The notes under the pieces are model-generated. The model made no database searches. It had not been told where the DNA came from and was given only the letters and a program-made list of their open reading frames with translations. The position numbers and the translations under genes were made by a program. From the NCBI RefSeq assembly GCF_020149935.1, contig NZ_CP083757.1:124001-188000 (forward strand): a DNA stretch of 64,000 nt, read 5' to 3'. Of the stretch, positions 42,706-52,120 are shown in pieces. This DNA comes from Marinilongibacter aquaticus (GTDB lineage Bacteria; Bacteroidota; Bacteroidia; Cytophagales; Spirosomataceae). The first letter of the stretch is position 1; the number at the start of each line of letters is the position of its first letter.

Positions 42706-43479
42706 CTATTTCGTCGCGATATAATAGAAGTCGAGACACTCTTCGGGAGCGGTACTCAAGAAATAATCTTCCCAAACAATGGATTTGGCCACCGCCGACT
42801 GGTTTTCAAGCAATTTGTCTCGATTCAAGCGATTCATGAATTCATAGGGTGTGCGGAGCATCCAAGCCGGTAAGCGATGTTGTAGGTCCAGAATGTCCCA
42901 TTTCATCAATTTGTTTACCGATTTTTTGTTCTCTTCGTAATATTCCCACACCTTTTCGTTTCCGTTTACACCCAATGTCTCCACATTTTCAAATAAACTG
43001 GACATCAAATCTTGCAATTCCTTGGCTTCGTATTCACGCACATGCCAAGGGTTTCTACTTAGCGAAAAGTTTTTGTTGACCGTAGTAAGGATCAGTTGTC
43101 CGCCTTTCTTCAGTAGGCGATGAGCTTCGGAAAGAAATTTCCGATCATCCTCAATATGTTCGATCACTTGGAAAGTCACAATAAAGTCGAAACTTTCATT
43201 GGGCAATGCTTCCAAATGTGGAAAATCTGCTGTACGAAAGGTATGTTGTGGATGAACTTGCTGCAATTTTCCGATCAAATCGGCATTTTTATCCAATCCA
43301 GTGAAATGATCCGAAACTGAAATCAGCTTTTCAACACCTCGTCCCCAGCCACAACCCAATTCCAAAACGTGCCCTTTCAAGCCTTTGGCCACCTGTTCAT
43401 AAGGGAAGTAGAGCCGTTGATGAATGGGATTGTCAGAGGCAATCTCGGCACTGGTGATTTCGGTGGTGCTGTAATTCAT
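42706..43479 (-). CDS. Class I SAM-dependent methyltransferase
   Basis: A 257-residue Rossmann-fold methyltransferase. Motif I is VLELGCGWGRGVEKL, the acidic end of strand 2 is FTGLDKNADLI, and FDFIVTFQVIEHIEDDRKFLSEAHRLLKKGGQLILTTVN covers motifs II-III of the methyltransf_11/UbiE-like group. The substrate is not known; the family includes small-molecule and lipid enzymes. It is followed by hemW at 3 bases. A terminator separates it from the upstream DAHP synthase gene. Confidence 0.88.
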   Translation of the reverse strand: MNYSTTEITSAEIASDNPIHQRLYFPYEQVAKGLKGHVLELGCGWGRGVEKLISVSDHFTGLDKNADLIGKLQQVHPQHTFRTADFPHLEALPNESFDFIVTFQVIEHIEDDRKFLSEAHRLLKKGGQLILTTVNKNFSLSRNPWHVREYEAKELQDLMSSLFENVETLGVNGNEKVWEYYEENKKSVNKLMKWDILDLQHRLPAWMLRTPYEFMNRLNRDKLLENQSAVAKSIVWEDYFLSTAPEECLDFYYIATK

Positions 43480-43511
43480 GAATGAAGCGTTTGCAGTTTA
43501 AATATAAGAAT

Positions 43512-43538
43512 AAACCCGATCATTGCTGACCGGGTTTT
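43512..43538 (-). terminator. Terminator after the DAHP synthase gene
   Basis: The stem AAACCCG/CGGGTTT with a 12-base loop, read on the minus strand, leads into TTTATTCTT, 24 bases after the stop codon. Confidence 0.5.
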
Positions 43539-43562
43539 CTCTATAATTACGTAGGCCAGTAA

Positions 43563-44657
43563 TTAGGCTGGCTGTTGGTTCATTACTTCCGTTTGCTTAC
43601 GAATTGATTCCATGTGGATCAATTTGAAAAGCTCTTCTACAGTTTCAGGATAAAGTTTCAAACCTTTTCCCCAAGCGGCACGAGATTCGTGCACCTTATT
43701 CCAACGATCCAATTGAAGAACCGCCACGTTGTTGTCACGTTTGTATTCGCCCAATTGTTCTACAACCGACATACGGGCTGCCAAAACTTCAAGAAGTTCA
43801 CGGTCCAAATTGTCGAGACGAGCTCTTAGACGGTCCAAATTGTCTTGGAAATCTTCGCCGTAAGTAGCCTTTCTGATTTCAATGCTTTTCAACATTTCGC
43901 CCAAGGCTTCTGGCGTAAGCTGCTGAGCGGCATCAGACCACGCTTCGGCAGGGTTACGGTGCGATTCGATGATCAAGCCGTCGTAGTTCAAATCCATTGC
44001 ACGTTGTGTCAACTCGGCAAGGTATTCGCGTTTTCCAGCCATGTGGCTTGGATCACCGATCATCGGTACGTCCGGAAGGATAGATTTGAATTCTACCGCG
44101 ATTTGCCACATGGGCGAATTTCTATATTTATTTTCCTGAGCGTTTGAGAAACCTCTGTGAATGGCACCCAATTTAGTGATTCCAGCTCCTGCGATACGCT
44201 CGAAAGCACCGATCCAAAGGGCCAAATCTGGGTTTACAGGGTTTTTGATCAACACAGGCTTGTCGATACCTTTCATGGCGTCGGCCAAATCTTGTACGTT
44301 GAAAGGGTTCACAGTAGTACGGGCACCAATCCAAAGCACATCGACATCGTATTTACACGCCAATTCCACATGCTCGGGAGTCGCTACTTCGCAAGAGGTA
44401 GGCAAACCCGTTTCGGCTTTGGCTTTCTGCAACCAAGGAAGGGCTGCTTCTCCTACACCTTCAAAGCTTCCCGGACGCGTACGGGGTTTCCAAACACCTG
44501 CACGAAGTACATGGGCATAACCACCTTTGGCAATTCCACGTACGGTTTCAAGATATTGTTCTTCCGTTTCAGCACTACAAGGCCCTGCAATGATCAAGGG
44601 CTTTCCTCCAGTATCAATCCAACTGCTAAGGGGCTCTGTTTTAAGTTCTACGTTCAT
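43563..44657 (-). CDS. Bifunctional DAHP synthase/chorismate mutase
   Basis: A 364-residue fusion acting in aromatic amino acid synthesis. Residues 1 to about 265 form a type I-beta DAHP synthase: IIAGPCSAETEEQ, RAGVWKPRTRPGSFEG, LWIGARTTVNPF, PVLIKNPVNPD, GAIHRGFS and MIGDPSHMAGKR are present. The last 90 residues are an AroQ-type chorismate mutase helical domain (LRARLDNLDRELLEVLAARMSVVEQLGEYKR). This fusion order is usual in Bacteroidota, where the mutase domain also allows feedback control. The gene stands alone, divergent from lspA. Confidence 0.95.
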   Translation of the reverse strand: MNVELKTEPLSSWIDTGGKPLIIAGPCSAETEEQYLETVRGIAKGGYAHVLRAGVWKPRTRPGSFEGVGEAALPWLQKAKAETGLPTSCEVATPEHVELACKYDVDVLWIGARTTVNPFNVQDLADAMKGIDKPVLIKNPVNPDLALWIGAFERIAGAGITKLGAIHRGFSNAQENKYRNSPMWQIAVEFKSILPDVPMIGDPSHMAGKREYLAELTQRAMDLNYDGLIIESHRNPAEAWSDAAQQLTPEALGEMLKSIEIRKATYGEDFQDNLDRLRARLDNLDRELLEVLAARMSVVEQLGEYKRDNNVAVLQLDRWNKVHESRAAWGKGLKLYPETVEELFKLIHMESIRKQTEVMNQQPA

Positions 44658-44850
44658 CTCTAAATAATAATGCTTTTGCGATTGTTTCCTTTACTGTTTA
44701 AAACCAAATCCAAGCACGATTTGATTTGAGGCCGTAAAGATAATGGATTAAAATGGAATTAAATCTTAATGCTTTGCAAAAAGCTATGTCGGTTTTAATA
44801 AAAGGCTTTATTTTGCATTCGAATTAATTGAATGACCGACCAAATTTGGG

Positions 44851-45510
44851 ATGAGATCAGCCTGGAAGTATTTTTTGTTTGCTATTTTTCTGATTGTAGT
44901 AGATCAGGCCATTAAGCTTTGGATGCACTATGTGGTCATTCCCGATTACTTCGGTGAAATCGACATTATCCCGGGTTTTTTCAAATTGCATTACATTACC
45001 AATCGCGGTATGGCTTTTGGGCTCGAATTGGGCGGTGATTACGGCAAACTTGTGCTTACAGTGTTCCGTGTAATTGCCATGGGCGTGATATCGTATTTTC
45101 TGGTCAAATTGTCGAAAAGGAATTATCCGCAAGGTTTTTTATGGTCATTGGCCGCAATTCTGGCCGGAGCAATCGGCAATGTAATAGATAGCATTTTCTA
45201 CGGTGTTTTCTTGAATAACGCCCCCTTCGATGCTCCATCGCCTTGGTTTCATGGACAAGTGATCGACATGTTTTATGCCTACGGTTTGGATGGTTATTGG
45301 CCCGATTGGGTACCCGTGTTGGGCGGAACATACAACAACACACCGATTTTTAACTTTGCCGATGCCTGTATTTTCTGCGGCGTGGTCGTAATTTTGGTTT
45401 TTCAGAAAACGTTTATCGAAAAAGAAGTGGCCGCCAGTGGCCAAAAGAATGATACAGATTACGACACGGTAATCGATACAACAAACAACTATGACGAAGA
45501 AGAGAACTGA
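44851..45510 (+). CDS. lspA: Lipoprotein signal peptidase (signal peptidase II)
   Basis: A 219-residue inner-membrane aspartic protease that cleaves prolipoprotein signal peptides, needed for the many lipoproteins in this window. Four membrane helices are seen. The catalytic aspartates are Asp113 in GAIGNVIDSIFYG and Asp171 in FNFADACIF. NRGMAFG is the conserved block after strand 1. It is longer than the about 165 residues of E. coli because of an insert of about 45 residues between the two Asp blocks, common in Bacteroidota LspA. The next small gene overlaps its end by 20 bases. Confidence 0.96.
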   Translation: MRSAWKYFLFAIFLIVVDQAIKLWMHYVVIPDYFGEIDIIPGFFKLHYITNRGMAFGLELGGDYGKLVLTVFRVIAMGVISYFLVKLSKRNYPQGFLWSLAAILAGAIGNVIDSIFYGVFLNNAPFDAPSPWFHGQVIDMFYAYGLDGYWPDWVPVLGGTYNNTPIFNFADACIFCGVVVILVFQKTFIEKEVAASGQKNDTDYDTVIDTTNNYDEEEN

Positions 45511-45748
45511 TTGGCTGAATGCAGCCGTAATCATCCTGACTTTTTTGCTTATTCTGCTGACAGCTCAGGTGTACAATCCCATGATTAAGAAAACCATGGT
45601 GGCCATTTTTGGTGGACTATCCTTGCTTATTCAGTTGGTACAGTTTAGAAACGGTGGATTGAAACTGCAAAAGATAGTTTTGTTTGTGCTCACCGTGGCT
45701 GCCATGGTGATGATGTTCATTGTATTCAGTAAGCCCCCCGAATATTAA
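45491..45748 (+). CDS. Small membrane protein of unknown function
   Basis: An 85-residue protein with three hydrophobic segments (LNAAVIILTFLLILLTAQVY, KTMVAIFGGLSLLIQLVQF and IVLFVLTVAAMVMMFIVFS). No family is recognised. The start overlaps the lspA end by 20 bases, which suggests translational coupling and a real gene. Its stop codon lies in the loop of the following terminator. Confidence 0.7.
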   Translation: MTKKRTDWLNAAVIILTFLLILLTAQVYNPMIKKTMVAIFGGLSLLIQLVQFRNGGLKLQKIVLFVLTVAAMVMMFIVFSKPPEY

Positions 45749-45770
45749 GGGAGGCTTCTTTTATTTTTTG
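45731..45770 (+). terminator. Terminator of the lspA unit
   Basis: The stem AAGCCcCCC/GGGaGGCTT has one mismatch and is followed by CTTTTATTTTTTG. The loop contains the TAA of the small membrane protein. Confidence 0.7.
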
Positions 45771-46351
45771 TCTTTGAACGGAATGACGAGCTTTTCACCT
45801 CTTTGAGCGAAGTTCTTTGTTTTTCCATTTGCCTTCATCAAGGCTTCCACGGTAACGCCGTATTTCCCGCCAACTACACGTAAAATATCGCCGGGGCCAA
45901 CCACATGAATGGCCATTACGGGAATCGTCAATTTAGCTCCCACTTTCATCGAACTCGGCGTAACATTTGGATTGTATGAGGCCAATGTTTCAGATTCCAA
46001 ATTGTAGCGGTTGGCAATACTGAAAAGTGTTTCGCCCTTTTGTACCGTATGCGTAGTGGTTTTTGCTCCGTCTATACTTTTAGTCTGAGGTTTTTCCACT
46101 TGAGCTACTTCCTCTTCTGCTTGTGTTTCTTCTACTGGTGTAAGCGGTTGGGGCAAAGGTTTATCTTTAGCTTGGTCTTCGTTTTGGGCAATTTCTGTTT
46201 TCAATTCGCCTGCATCAGAGGCGTCATCAGAGATCATTTGCCAACCTACGTAGAGCAATAAACACACCACGCCCACCAAGGTGATCAAAACCACCATGGG
46301 GAGATTCTTCGAAGCTTCTTCCGGTTTTTTGTTTCTTTCTTTGAATTCCAT
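45761..46351 (-). CDS. LysM domain membrane protein
   Basis: A 196-residue protein: a short cytoplasmic start, one membrane helix (PMVVLITLVGVVCLLLYVGW, about 19-38), an acidic Glu/Gln/Pro-rich linker, and two LysM domains (HTVQKGETLFSIANRYNLESE and IHVVGPGDILRVVGGKYGVTVE). It is anchored in the inner membrane with peptidoglycan-binding domains in the periplasm. It is 11 bases after purE and likely co-transcribed with purK-purE, though no functional link is known. Confidence 0.9.
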   Translation of the reverse strand: MEFKERNKKPEEASKNLPMVVLITLVGVVCLLLYVGWQMISDDASDAGELKTEIAQNEDQAKDKPLPQPLTPVEETQAEEEVAQVEKPQTKSIDGAKTTTHTVQKGETLFSIANRYNLESETLASYNPNVTPSSMKVGAKLTIPVMAIHVVGPGDILRVVGGKYGVTVEALMKANGKTKNFAQRGEKLVIPFKDKK

Positions 46352-46362
46352 TTTTTTGGGGA

Positions 46363-46842
46363 TTAAGCACGTACTTCGTCGCTCATTCGAGCCACTTTTT
46401 CTTTTAAAGTCTCTTTATAAATTTCCAGTTTTTCTGCTATTGCATTGTCTTTTACACCCAAAATTTGAATGGCCAAAAGCCCAGCATTTTGGCTTGCGTT
46501 CAAAGCAACCGTGGCCACAGGTACACCATTGGGCATTTGCAAAATCGACAGCACAGAATCCCAACCGTCGATAGAATTGCTCGATTTTACGGGTACGCCG
46601 ATCACCGGAAGGGTAGTGCAAGAGGCCACCATTCCGGGTAAATGAGCGGCTCCGCCGGCCCCTGCAATTATTACTTCAACTCCTCGAGCTTTTGCATTTT
46701 CGGCAAAATCGACCATCTTGTGCGGTGTGCGGTGTGCCGAAACGATGTCTACTTCATGCTCGACATCAAATTCTTTCAAAATATCAATTGCCGCTTGCAT
46801 CACCTTCAAGTCTGAGCTTGAGCCCATTATTATACTAACCAT
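46363..46842 (-). CDS. purE: 5-(carboxyamino)imidazole ribonucleotide mutase PurE
   Basis: A 159-residue class I PurE, converting N5-CAIR to CAIR in purine synthesis. The active-site blocks [36 protein letters not shown] and GVPVKSS are present. ATG 46842 is chosen; a TTG one codon earlier is possible. It overlaps the purK end by 8 bases, as expected for coupled purK-purE. Confidence 0.97.
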   Translation of the reverse strand: MVSIIMGSSSDLKVMQAAIDILKEFDVEHEVDIVSAHRTPHKMVDFAENAKARGVEVIIAGAGGAAHLPGMVASCTTLPVIGVPVKSSNSIDGWDSVLSILQMPNGVPVATVALNASQNAGLLAIQILGVKDNAIAEKLEIYKETLKEKVARMSDEVRA

Positions 46843-47989
46843 CAATCTTGCTTTTTGCGATTACTTTTAGCGTATTTTTTACAAAATTCACTTTTTCTTC
46901 CAATTTATCAAAATCTGCATCCACCAGACTCACATGCCCCATTTTACGGTAAGGTTTTGTGATTTTTTTGCCGTACAAGAATGGAAAAACGCCTGAAAGT
47001 GCCAGACAATCTTCCATGCCTTGGTATTCGGCAATGCCTGTATGGCCTTCTTCGCCCAGCAAATTCACCATTGCGGCAGGGGCAATGGCCTGGGTATCTC
47101 CTAATGGTAAACCGAGGATAGCCCGTAGATGTTGTTCAAATTGCGAAACAAAATTGGCCTTTAAAGTATGGTGTCCGCTGTTGTGTGGTCTTGGGGCCAC
47201 TTCGTTCACCAATATTTCCCCCGATTTATCCAAAAACATTTCTACCGCCAATAAACCTACGATACCAAAGGTTTGTGCTGTTTGTTCAGCTAGTTTTTTG
47301 GCCTTTTCTTCAATATCCAACGAGATTTTCGCAGGAGAGAAGAGGTATTCAACCAGATTGGCTTCAGGGTGAAAGGCCATCTCCACAACGGGGAAACTTT
47401 TGATTTCTCCACTGGCCGACCGAGCAACCACTACGGCCAACTCTTTGTCAAAATCGATCATGGCCTCGACAAGAGAAGGCTCTTCGAACGCCTTGCTCAG
47501 ATCGGTTTCATTCCGCATAATCTGCACGCCCCGCCCGTCGTAGCCTCCTTCACCAAGCTTATTGACAAATGGAAGCGGAATGGGCATAGCCTGTACCGCT
47601 TCGGGGTTTTCGGTCAATTGAAATGGAGCGGTGGGAATGTCGTGATCCAAATAAAATTGCTTTTGCACCCGCTTGTTTTTTATCTGACGTAAAATATGCG
47701 GCTGTGGGAACACTTTCTTTCCCATTCTCTCCAACTCTTCAAGAGCCTCGAGGTTTACATTTTCAATCTCGATGGTGATGATTTCGCAATCTTTTCCAAA
47801 TTGCAAAACGGTGTCATAATCTTTGAAATCGCCATGCACAAACTCATGGGCAATGTATTTACAAGGAGCGTCGGCATCGGGATCAATCACTTTCAGATGG
47901 ACGTCGAGGTCAATTGCGGCTTGAATGAGCATGCGGCCCAACTGGCCACCACCTAAAATTCCGACTTTTTGCTTAGAACTGTATGCCAT
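46835..47989 (-). CDS. purK: 5-(carboxyamino)imidazole ribonucleotide synthase PurK
   Basis: A 384-residue ATP-grasp enzyme that carboxylates AIR with bicarbonate and [21 protein letters not shown] opens the Rossmann-like domain; [15 protein letters not shown] is the ATP-grasp loop; [26 protein letters not shown] is the metal/ATP site. It is first in the purK-purE-LysM operon. Confidence 0.97.
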   Translation of the reverse strand: MAYSSKQKVGILGGGQLGRMLIQAAIDLDVHLKVIDPDADAPCKYIAHEFVHGDFKDYDTVLQFGKDCEIITIEIENVNLEALEELERMGKKVFPQPHILRQIKNKRVQKQFYLDHDIPTAPFQLTENPEAVQAMPIPLPFVNKLGEGGYDGRGVQIMRNETDLSKAFEEPSLVEAMIDFDKELAVVVARSASGEIKSFPVVEMAFHPEANLVEYLFSPAKISLDIEEKAKKLAEQTAQTFGIVGLLAVEMFLDKSGEILVNEVAPRPHNSGHHTLKANFVSQFEQHLRAILGLPLGDTQAIAPAAMVNLLGEEGHTGIAEYQGMEDCLALSGVFPFLYGKKITKPYRKMGHVSLVDADFDKLEEKVNFVKNTLKVIAKSKIDG

Positions 47990-48044
47990 AACTTGTCATT
48001 TGGCCACAAAAATAGGAAGCTCTGGATAAATCGGCTTAATATTG

Positions 48045-48074
48045 TTGAATTACTTAATTTTCGAGTCAACTTTG
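48045..48074 (+). promoter_or_regulatory. Candidate promoter of the AddB-like gene
   Basis: TTG (48045-48047) and CAACTTTG (48067-48074, one mismatch to TANNTTTG) are 19 bases apart. Transcription would start about 14 bases before the ATG at 48093. Confidence 0.4.
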
Positions 48075-48092
48075 TAGCCTACCGAACAGCCT

Positions 48093-50912
48093 ATGCAAGC
48101 CTTTCTCGACAAGATTGCCCAAACTATATTTAGCCAACACGCACGTGAATCATTGCGAGAACAATGCGTGATTCTCCCCAGTAGACGGGCCACATTCTTT
48201 TTCAAACGGGCTTTGGCCAATTGCTCAGATACGCCATTTATAGCCCCTTATGTGTTTTCGATCGACGATTTTGTGTGTGAATTGGCTGGATTACAGATCG
48301 CCGATAATGTCAATTTGTTGTTCGAATTGTTTGAAATTTACAGCGAAATCGATCCGAAATTGCAGTTCAACGAGTTCATCCGTTGGGGTGGAACCGTTTT
48401 GAAGGATTTTGATTTGATCGATCAATATTTGGTGTCCGACCCGCACGCTCTTTTCCGGTTTATGGGAGAAGCCGAAGCCTTGAGCCGCTGGCAACCCGAT
48501 AGCGAAAAACCCTTGGAGAAAACGGAAAACACTACGCAGTACTTCTTGTTTTATGCCCAATTGGCTCAAGCTTACGATCGGTTTCAGCAAAAGCTCAGTG
48601 AAAAAAACTTGGCTTATCGGGGAATGGCCTATCGCCGTTTGGCCGAGGGTTTCGAAGAATTGGTTTTTGGCGATTATCCTTTCGACCATTTCTATTTTGT
48701 GGGCTTGAATGCCTTAAGCAAATCGGAAGAGAACATCATTAAAACGCTTGTGAAGGCCAAAAGGGGCTCTTGTTTTTGGGATACCGATGATTGGTTTATG
48801 CGGTCGGATCACCAAGCTGGAAGTATCCTCAGGAGATATCAGCGGTCGGGTGCATTTGGTGAATGGAATCCATCTGAGCATGTATTGCAAACGGATGAGA
48901 AATCGATTTTAGTTTTGGAGAGTGGCTTCGAAAGCTTGCAGGCGAAAATTGGAGGGGCCTTGCTCGACAAGCAGCAGACCGTTTTTGTCGTACCCGATGA
49001 AAACTTAATTCCGCCACTGCTCTCCACTTTGGGCGGCGAAGACCTGGATTTCAACATCACAATGGGTTTGGGGCTTAAACAGTCCAAAATTTGGCAATTG
49101 GTCAGTTCGGTTTTTGCCCTACATCAAGAAGGGCTCGATCGTGTGACCAACAAGCTGCGTTTCCATTACCGCACGCTCAATAAATTGTTGAACGACCCCA
49201 TTGTTCGCATATACGAACAAAGTGTGTATCCTTTGGAGCAGCCTTTTCAACGCTTGGCGAAAGATATTCTCGAATACAATTTGGTATATTTGGAAAGCAG
49301 GGAAATCTTGGATAAGGTGCAACAAGACCCTCTTTTTAAGCTTATCCTCGAAGATTGGCAAGCCCAAAGTACGCGAGCGGTGCAGTCTTTTCAAAAGCTC
49401 ATCCGCATTTTGGAGAGTACAGTTTTGGTGGATTTGGACAGCATGGAAAGAGAGTTTTTCATGCTTTTGGTTTCGGTTTGCAATCGACTCGAAGACGAAG
49501 TGGCTTTGCATAAAAAACTGTCGATCGGCGATTTGCTTTCCCTTTTTCAGGAATTGGGCAAAAGCGAACGTGTGCCCTTCACAGGTGAACCCATTGCCGA
49601 TTTGCAAATAATGAGCTTGCTCGAAACCCGTTGTTTGGATTTCGAGCACGTTGTGTTGTTTTCTTTCAATGAGGGGGTGATTCCTTCTTCGCAAAAAAAC
49701 AGTTCGCTCATACCTTACGATGCCTGCAAGGCCTTTGGTATTCCCGTATTTTCCGATCAAGATGCCATCATGTCATATCACTTTTTTCGGCTTATGATGC
49801 GGGCCAAGAAAGTGGAAATCATTTATGTCAATTCGGGCTCGGCCGGATTGGGCGGCGGAAAAGAAGCCAGCCGCTTTGTGTTGCAGCTGGAACATGAATT
49901 GGTGCCCCAAAACCCTCGCATCGATTTTAAGAAAAATGTGGCCAATTGGCCCAAGCCAGAAATATCGGAAGCCAATTCGGACATTGAAATTTCTAAAAAT
50001 GAGCAGATCATTCAATCGGCCATACGTTTCTTGACCAAGGGCATTTCGGCTTCGGCTTTAAATACGTATTACCTCTGTTCTCTACGTTTCTATTATTCGA
50101 AGATTTTGGGGCTAAGTGATTTTGAAGAAGTGGAAGAAGTTTTTGGAAATGATGTATTCGGAAACTGGATTCACTTTTCGATTGAAGAAATTGCCGAAAC
50201 CATTTTAATCCCCGCCGGAGTACTGCACGAGGGCACAAAAGCAAAAGTGCTCAATGCCATTCCTAAAGTGCTCGATCGTCAGTTTGCCCAGAATTTCAAA
50301 GGCTATCAAGTGGACCGTGGAATAAACCTTATTTACAGGCAAATGGCCGAAAAATTGTTGGTGGATTTTTATTCACAATGTGTTTTTCAGGAGGGTGAAA
50401 AACGTGTTTTGGCTTCCGAATTTTATTTGGAAACACCCGTTGTTTTTCAGGAGAAAACCTACAAATTAAAAGGAACAATCGACAGCATTGAATTGCACGA
50501 CAATCTATTGATGTTGATCGATTTCAAAACGGGGAAAGTGGAAGCACCCAAATTGAATTTGGGTAGGAAACAAGAGTTTTCAGAGGCCTTCGTACAATCT
50601 GGGAAGGATAAGTTTCGCCAACTTTTAGTGTATAAATATTTGATTCACAGGCAGTCTAAAGAGCTTTTGGAAGTTTTGCCAGAAGGCCAAATACCCGGGC
50701 AGGTTTCCTCGGGCATGTACAGTTTTCGGGACATTAAAACGGGGTTAATTGAACAAAATAACAATGTGTCGCCTGAAGATGAAATGACATTGTTCGAGGA
50801 AAGTTTGCAGCAATTCATAAGCGAGTTGCTCGACCCCAAAATCCCTTTTACACAAACAGAAGAGTTGAAAAACTGCGATTTCTGCAGCTTTAAAACGATA
50901 TGCAACAGGTAA
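48093..50912 (+). CDS. AddB-like PD-(D/E)XK nuclease with Fe-S cluster
   Basis: A 939-residue protein resembling the AddB subunit of AddAB-type helicase-nucleases in double-strand break repair. The N-terminal CVILPSRRATFFFKRAL lacks a Walker A lysine motif, and helicase-like parts follow (LQIMSLLETRCLDFEHVVLFSFNEGVIP). The C-terminal nuclease has Asp797 (KGTIDSIE), Asp810 and Lys812 (IDFKTGK) and a QxxxY-like RQLLVYKYL. Four Cys frame it: Cys662 (NTYYLCSLRFYY) and Cys928, Cys931, Cys937 (NCDFCSFKTIC), the AddB Fe-S cluster arrangement. The AddA helicase gene is not in this window. The sialidase gene starts 4 bases after the stop. Confidence 0.88.
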   Translation: MQAFLDKIAQTIFSQHARESLREQCVILPSRRATFFFKRALANCSDTPFIAPYVFSIDDFVCELAGLQIADNVNLLFELFEIYSEIDPKLQFNEFIRWGGTVLKDFDLIDQYLVSDPHALFRFMGEAEALSRWQPDSEKPLEKTENTTQYFLFYAQLAQAYDRFQQKLSEKNLAYRGMAYRRLAEGFEELVFGDYPFDHFYFVGLNALSKSEENIIKTLVKAKRGSCFWDTDDWFMRSDHQAGSILRRYQRSGAFGEWNPSEHVLQTDEKSILVLESGFESLQAKIGGALLDKQQTVFVVPDENLIPPLLSTLGGEDLDFNITMGLGLKQSKIWQLVSSVFALHQEGLDRVTNKLRFHYRTLNKLLNDPIVRIYEQSVYPLEQPFQRLAKDILEYNLVYLESREILDKVQQDPLFKLILEDWQAQSTRAVQSFQKLIRILESTVLVDLDSMEREFFMLLVSVCNRLEDEVALHKKLSIGDLLSLFQELGKSERVPFTGEPIADLQIMSLLETRCLDFEHVVLFSFNEGVIPSSQKNSSLIPYDACKAFGIPVFSDQDAIMSYHFFRLMMRAKKVEIIYVNSGSAGLGGGKEASRFVLQLEHELVPQNPRIDFKKNVANWPKPEISEANSDIEISKNEQIIQSAIRFLTKGISASALNTYYLCSLRFYYSKILGLSDFEEVEEVFGNDVFGNWIHFSIEEIAETILIPAGVLHEGTKAKVLNAIPKVLDRQFAQNFKGYQVDRGINLIYRQMAEKLLVDFYSQCVFQEGEKRVLASEFYLETPVVFQEKTYKLKGTIDSIELHDNLLMLIDFKTGKVEAPKLNLGRKQEFSEAFVQSGKDKFRQLLVYKYLIHRQSKELLEVLPEGQIPGQVSSGMYSFRDIKTGLIEQNNNVSPEDEMTLFEESLQQFISELLDPKIPFTQTEELKNCDFCSFKTICNR

Positions 50913-50916
50913 AACA

Positions 50917-52083
50917 ATGACGATAAAATCAATCTTTTTCTATTCACTGATTGGCTTTTTCTGGGCAAATCAGGCCCTCATGGCTCAAACACCGGTTTAC
51001 ATTTCAGGAGCAGAGGGTTATGCGGTGTACCGTATTCCTGCTATAGTCAGTACGGGTTCGCAACTTTTGGCTTTTGCCGAAGGACGTGTACATGGCAGTG
51101 CAGATTTTGGCGATATAGACATTGTGCTAAAGCGAAGTGCAGACAATGGAAAAACCTGGTCGGCCTTGGAAGTGGTCTGTGATTTCGAAGACATGCAAGC
51201 GGGCAATCCGGCTCCTGTGATGGATTTTACCGACCCCAAATACCCTGATGGACGATTGTTTTTATTCTACAATACAGGAAACGATCACGAAGGTGAAATA
51301 AGAAAGGGAAAGGGACTTCGTGAAGTGTGGTACAAAACCTCTGTCGATTTTGGGAAAACCTGGTCGGAGGCCGAGAACATCAGTACGCAGGTGCACAAAA
51401 TAAATCAGCCAGAAGCCAATCCCGACTATAACAATCCTGCAGATTGGCGGCATTACGCCAATACGCCAGGGCATGCACTACAAATTTCAGAAGGGCCTTA
51501 TAAAGGACGTGTGTTTGTGGCTGCGAACCATTCGCAAGGTGATCCACAAGCCCACTTTGCCGATTACAGGGCTCATGCTTTTTATACTGATGATCATGGC
51601 AAAAGCTTTCATTTGACTGAAAATGTGGACGTTCAAGGTTCCAATGAATCGACAGCGGCCGAATTGTCCAATGGCCGTGTGATGATGAATTCGCGAAATC
51701 AAAAAGGAGATGTCCGTAAACGTATTGTTTCCATTGGTGAAAATGGAGGCCAAAGGTGGATCAGCTCGCGTTTCGATGCCCAATTGCCCGATCCTGTGTG
51801 CGAGGGTAGCCTGTTGAACATAGGCGAAAGGAATGGACAAAAAATTCTGGCTTTTTGCAATGCGGCAGATAGCCTCAATCGCGACAAATTGACTTTGAGA
51901 ATAAGTTTTGATGAAGGGAAAACATGGCCCAAAGCGATGCTTGTTGATGCGAGCGGAAAGGACGAAAACAATTATACGGCCTATTCGGATATAGTGCAGG
52001 TTGATAAAAGCAATATCGGCGTGCTTTACGAAAAGAATAATTATAAAACGATTGTGTTTCGGCTTGTGAATTGGAAGAAGTAA
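50917..52083 (+). CDS. Exo-alpha-sialidase (GH33-type, BNR repeats)
   Basis: A 388-residue secreted six-bladed propeller with a signal peptide (1-23). YRIPAIV (38-44) carries the catalytic-triad Arg of the RIP motif, and four Asp-boxes of the form SxDxGxTW are visible: SADNGKTW (74-81), SVDFGKTW, TDDHGKSF and SFDEGKTW. ESTAAELSNGRVMMNSRNQ and CEGSLL contain further active-site Glu and Arg. It should release terminal sialic acid from glycoconjugates in the periplasm. It begins 4 bases after the nuclease gene, an unexpected partner, and the beta-lactamase gene follows 37 bases later. Confidence 0.9.
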   Translation: MTIKSIFFYSLIGFFWANQALMAQTPVYISGAEGYAVYRIPAIVSTGSQLLAFAEGRVHGSADFGDIDIVLKRSADNGKTWSALEVVCDFEDMQAGNPAPVMDFTDPKYPDGRLFLFYNTGNDHEGEIRKGKGLREVWYKTSVDFGKTWSEAENISTQVHKINQPEANPDYNNPADWRHYANTPGHALQISEGPYKGRVFVAANHSQGDPQAHFADYRAHAFYTDDHGKSFHLTENVDVQGSNESTAAELSNGRVMMNSRNQKGDVRKRIVSIGENGGQRWISSRFDAQLPDPVCEGSLLNIGERNGQKILAFCNAADSLNRDKLTLRISFDEGKTWPKAMLVDASGKDENNYTAYSDIVQVDKSNIGVLYEKNNYKTIVFRLVNWKK

Positions 52084-52120
52084 ATTGTCAGGGTTTAATA
52101 AAAATCAACAAACAATAAGA

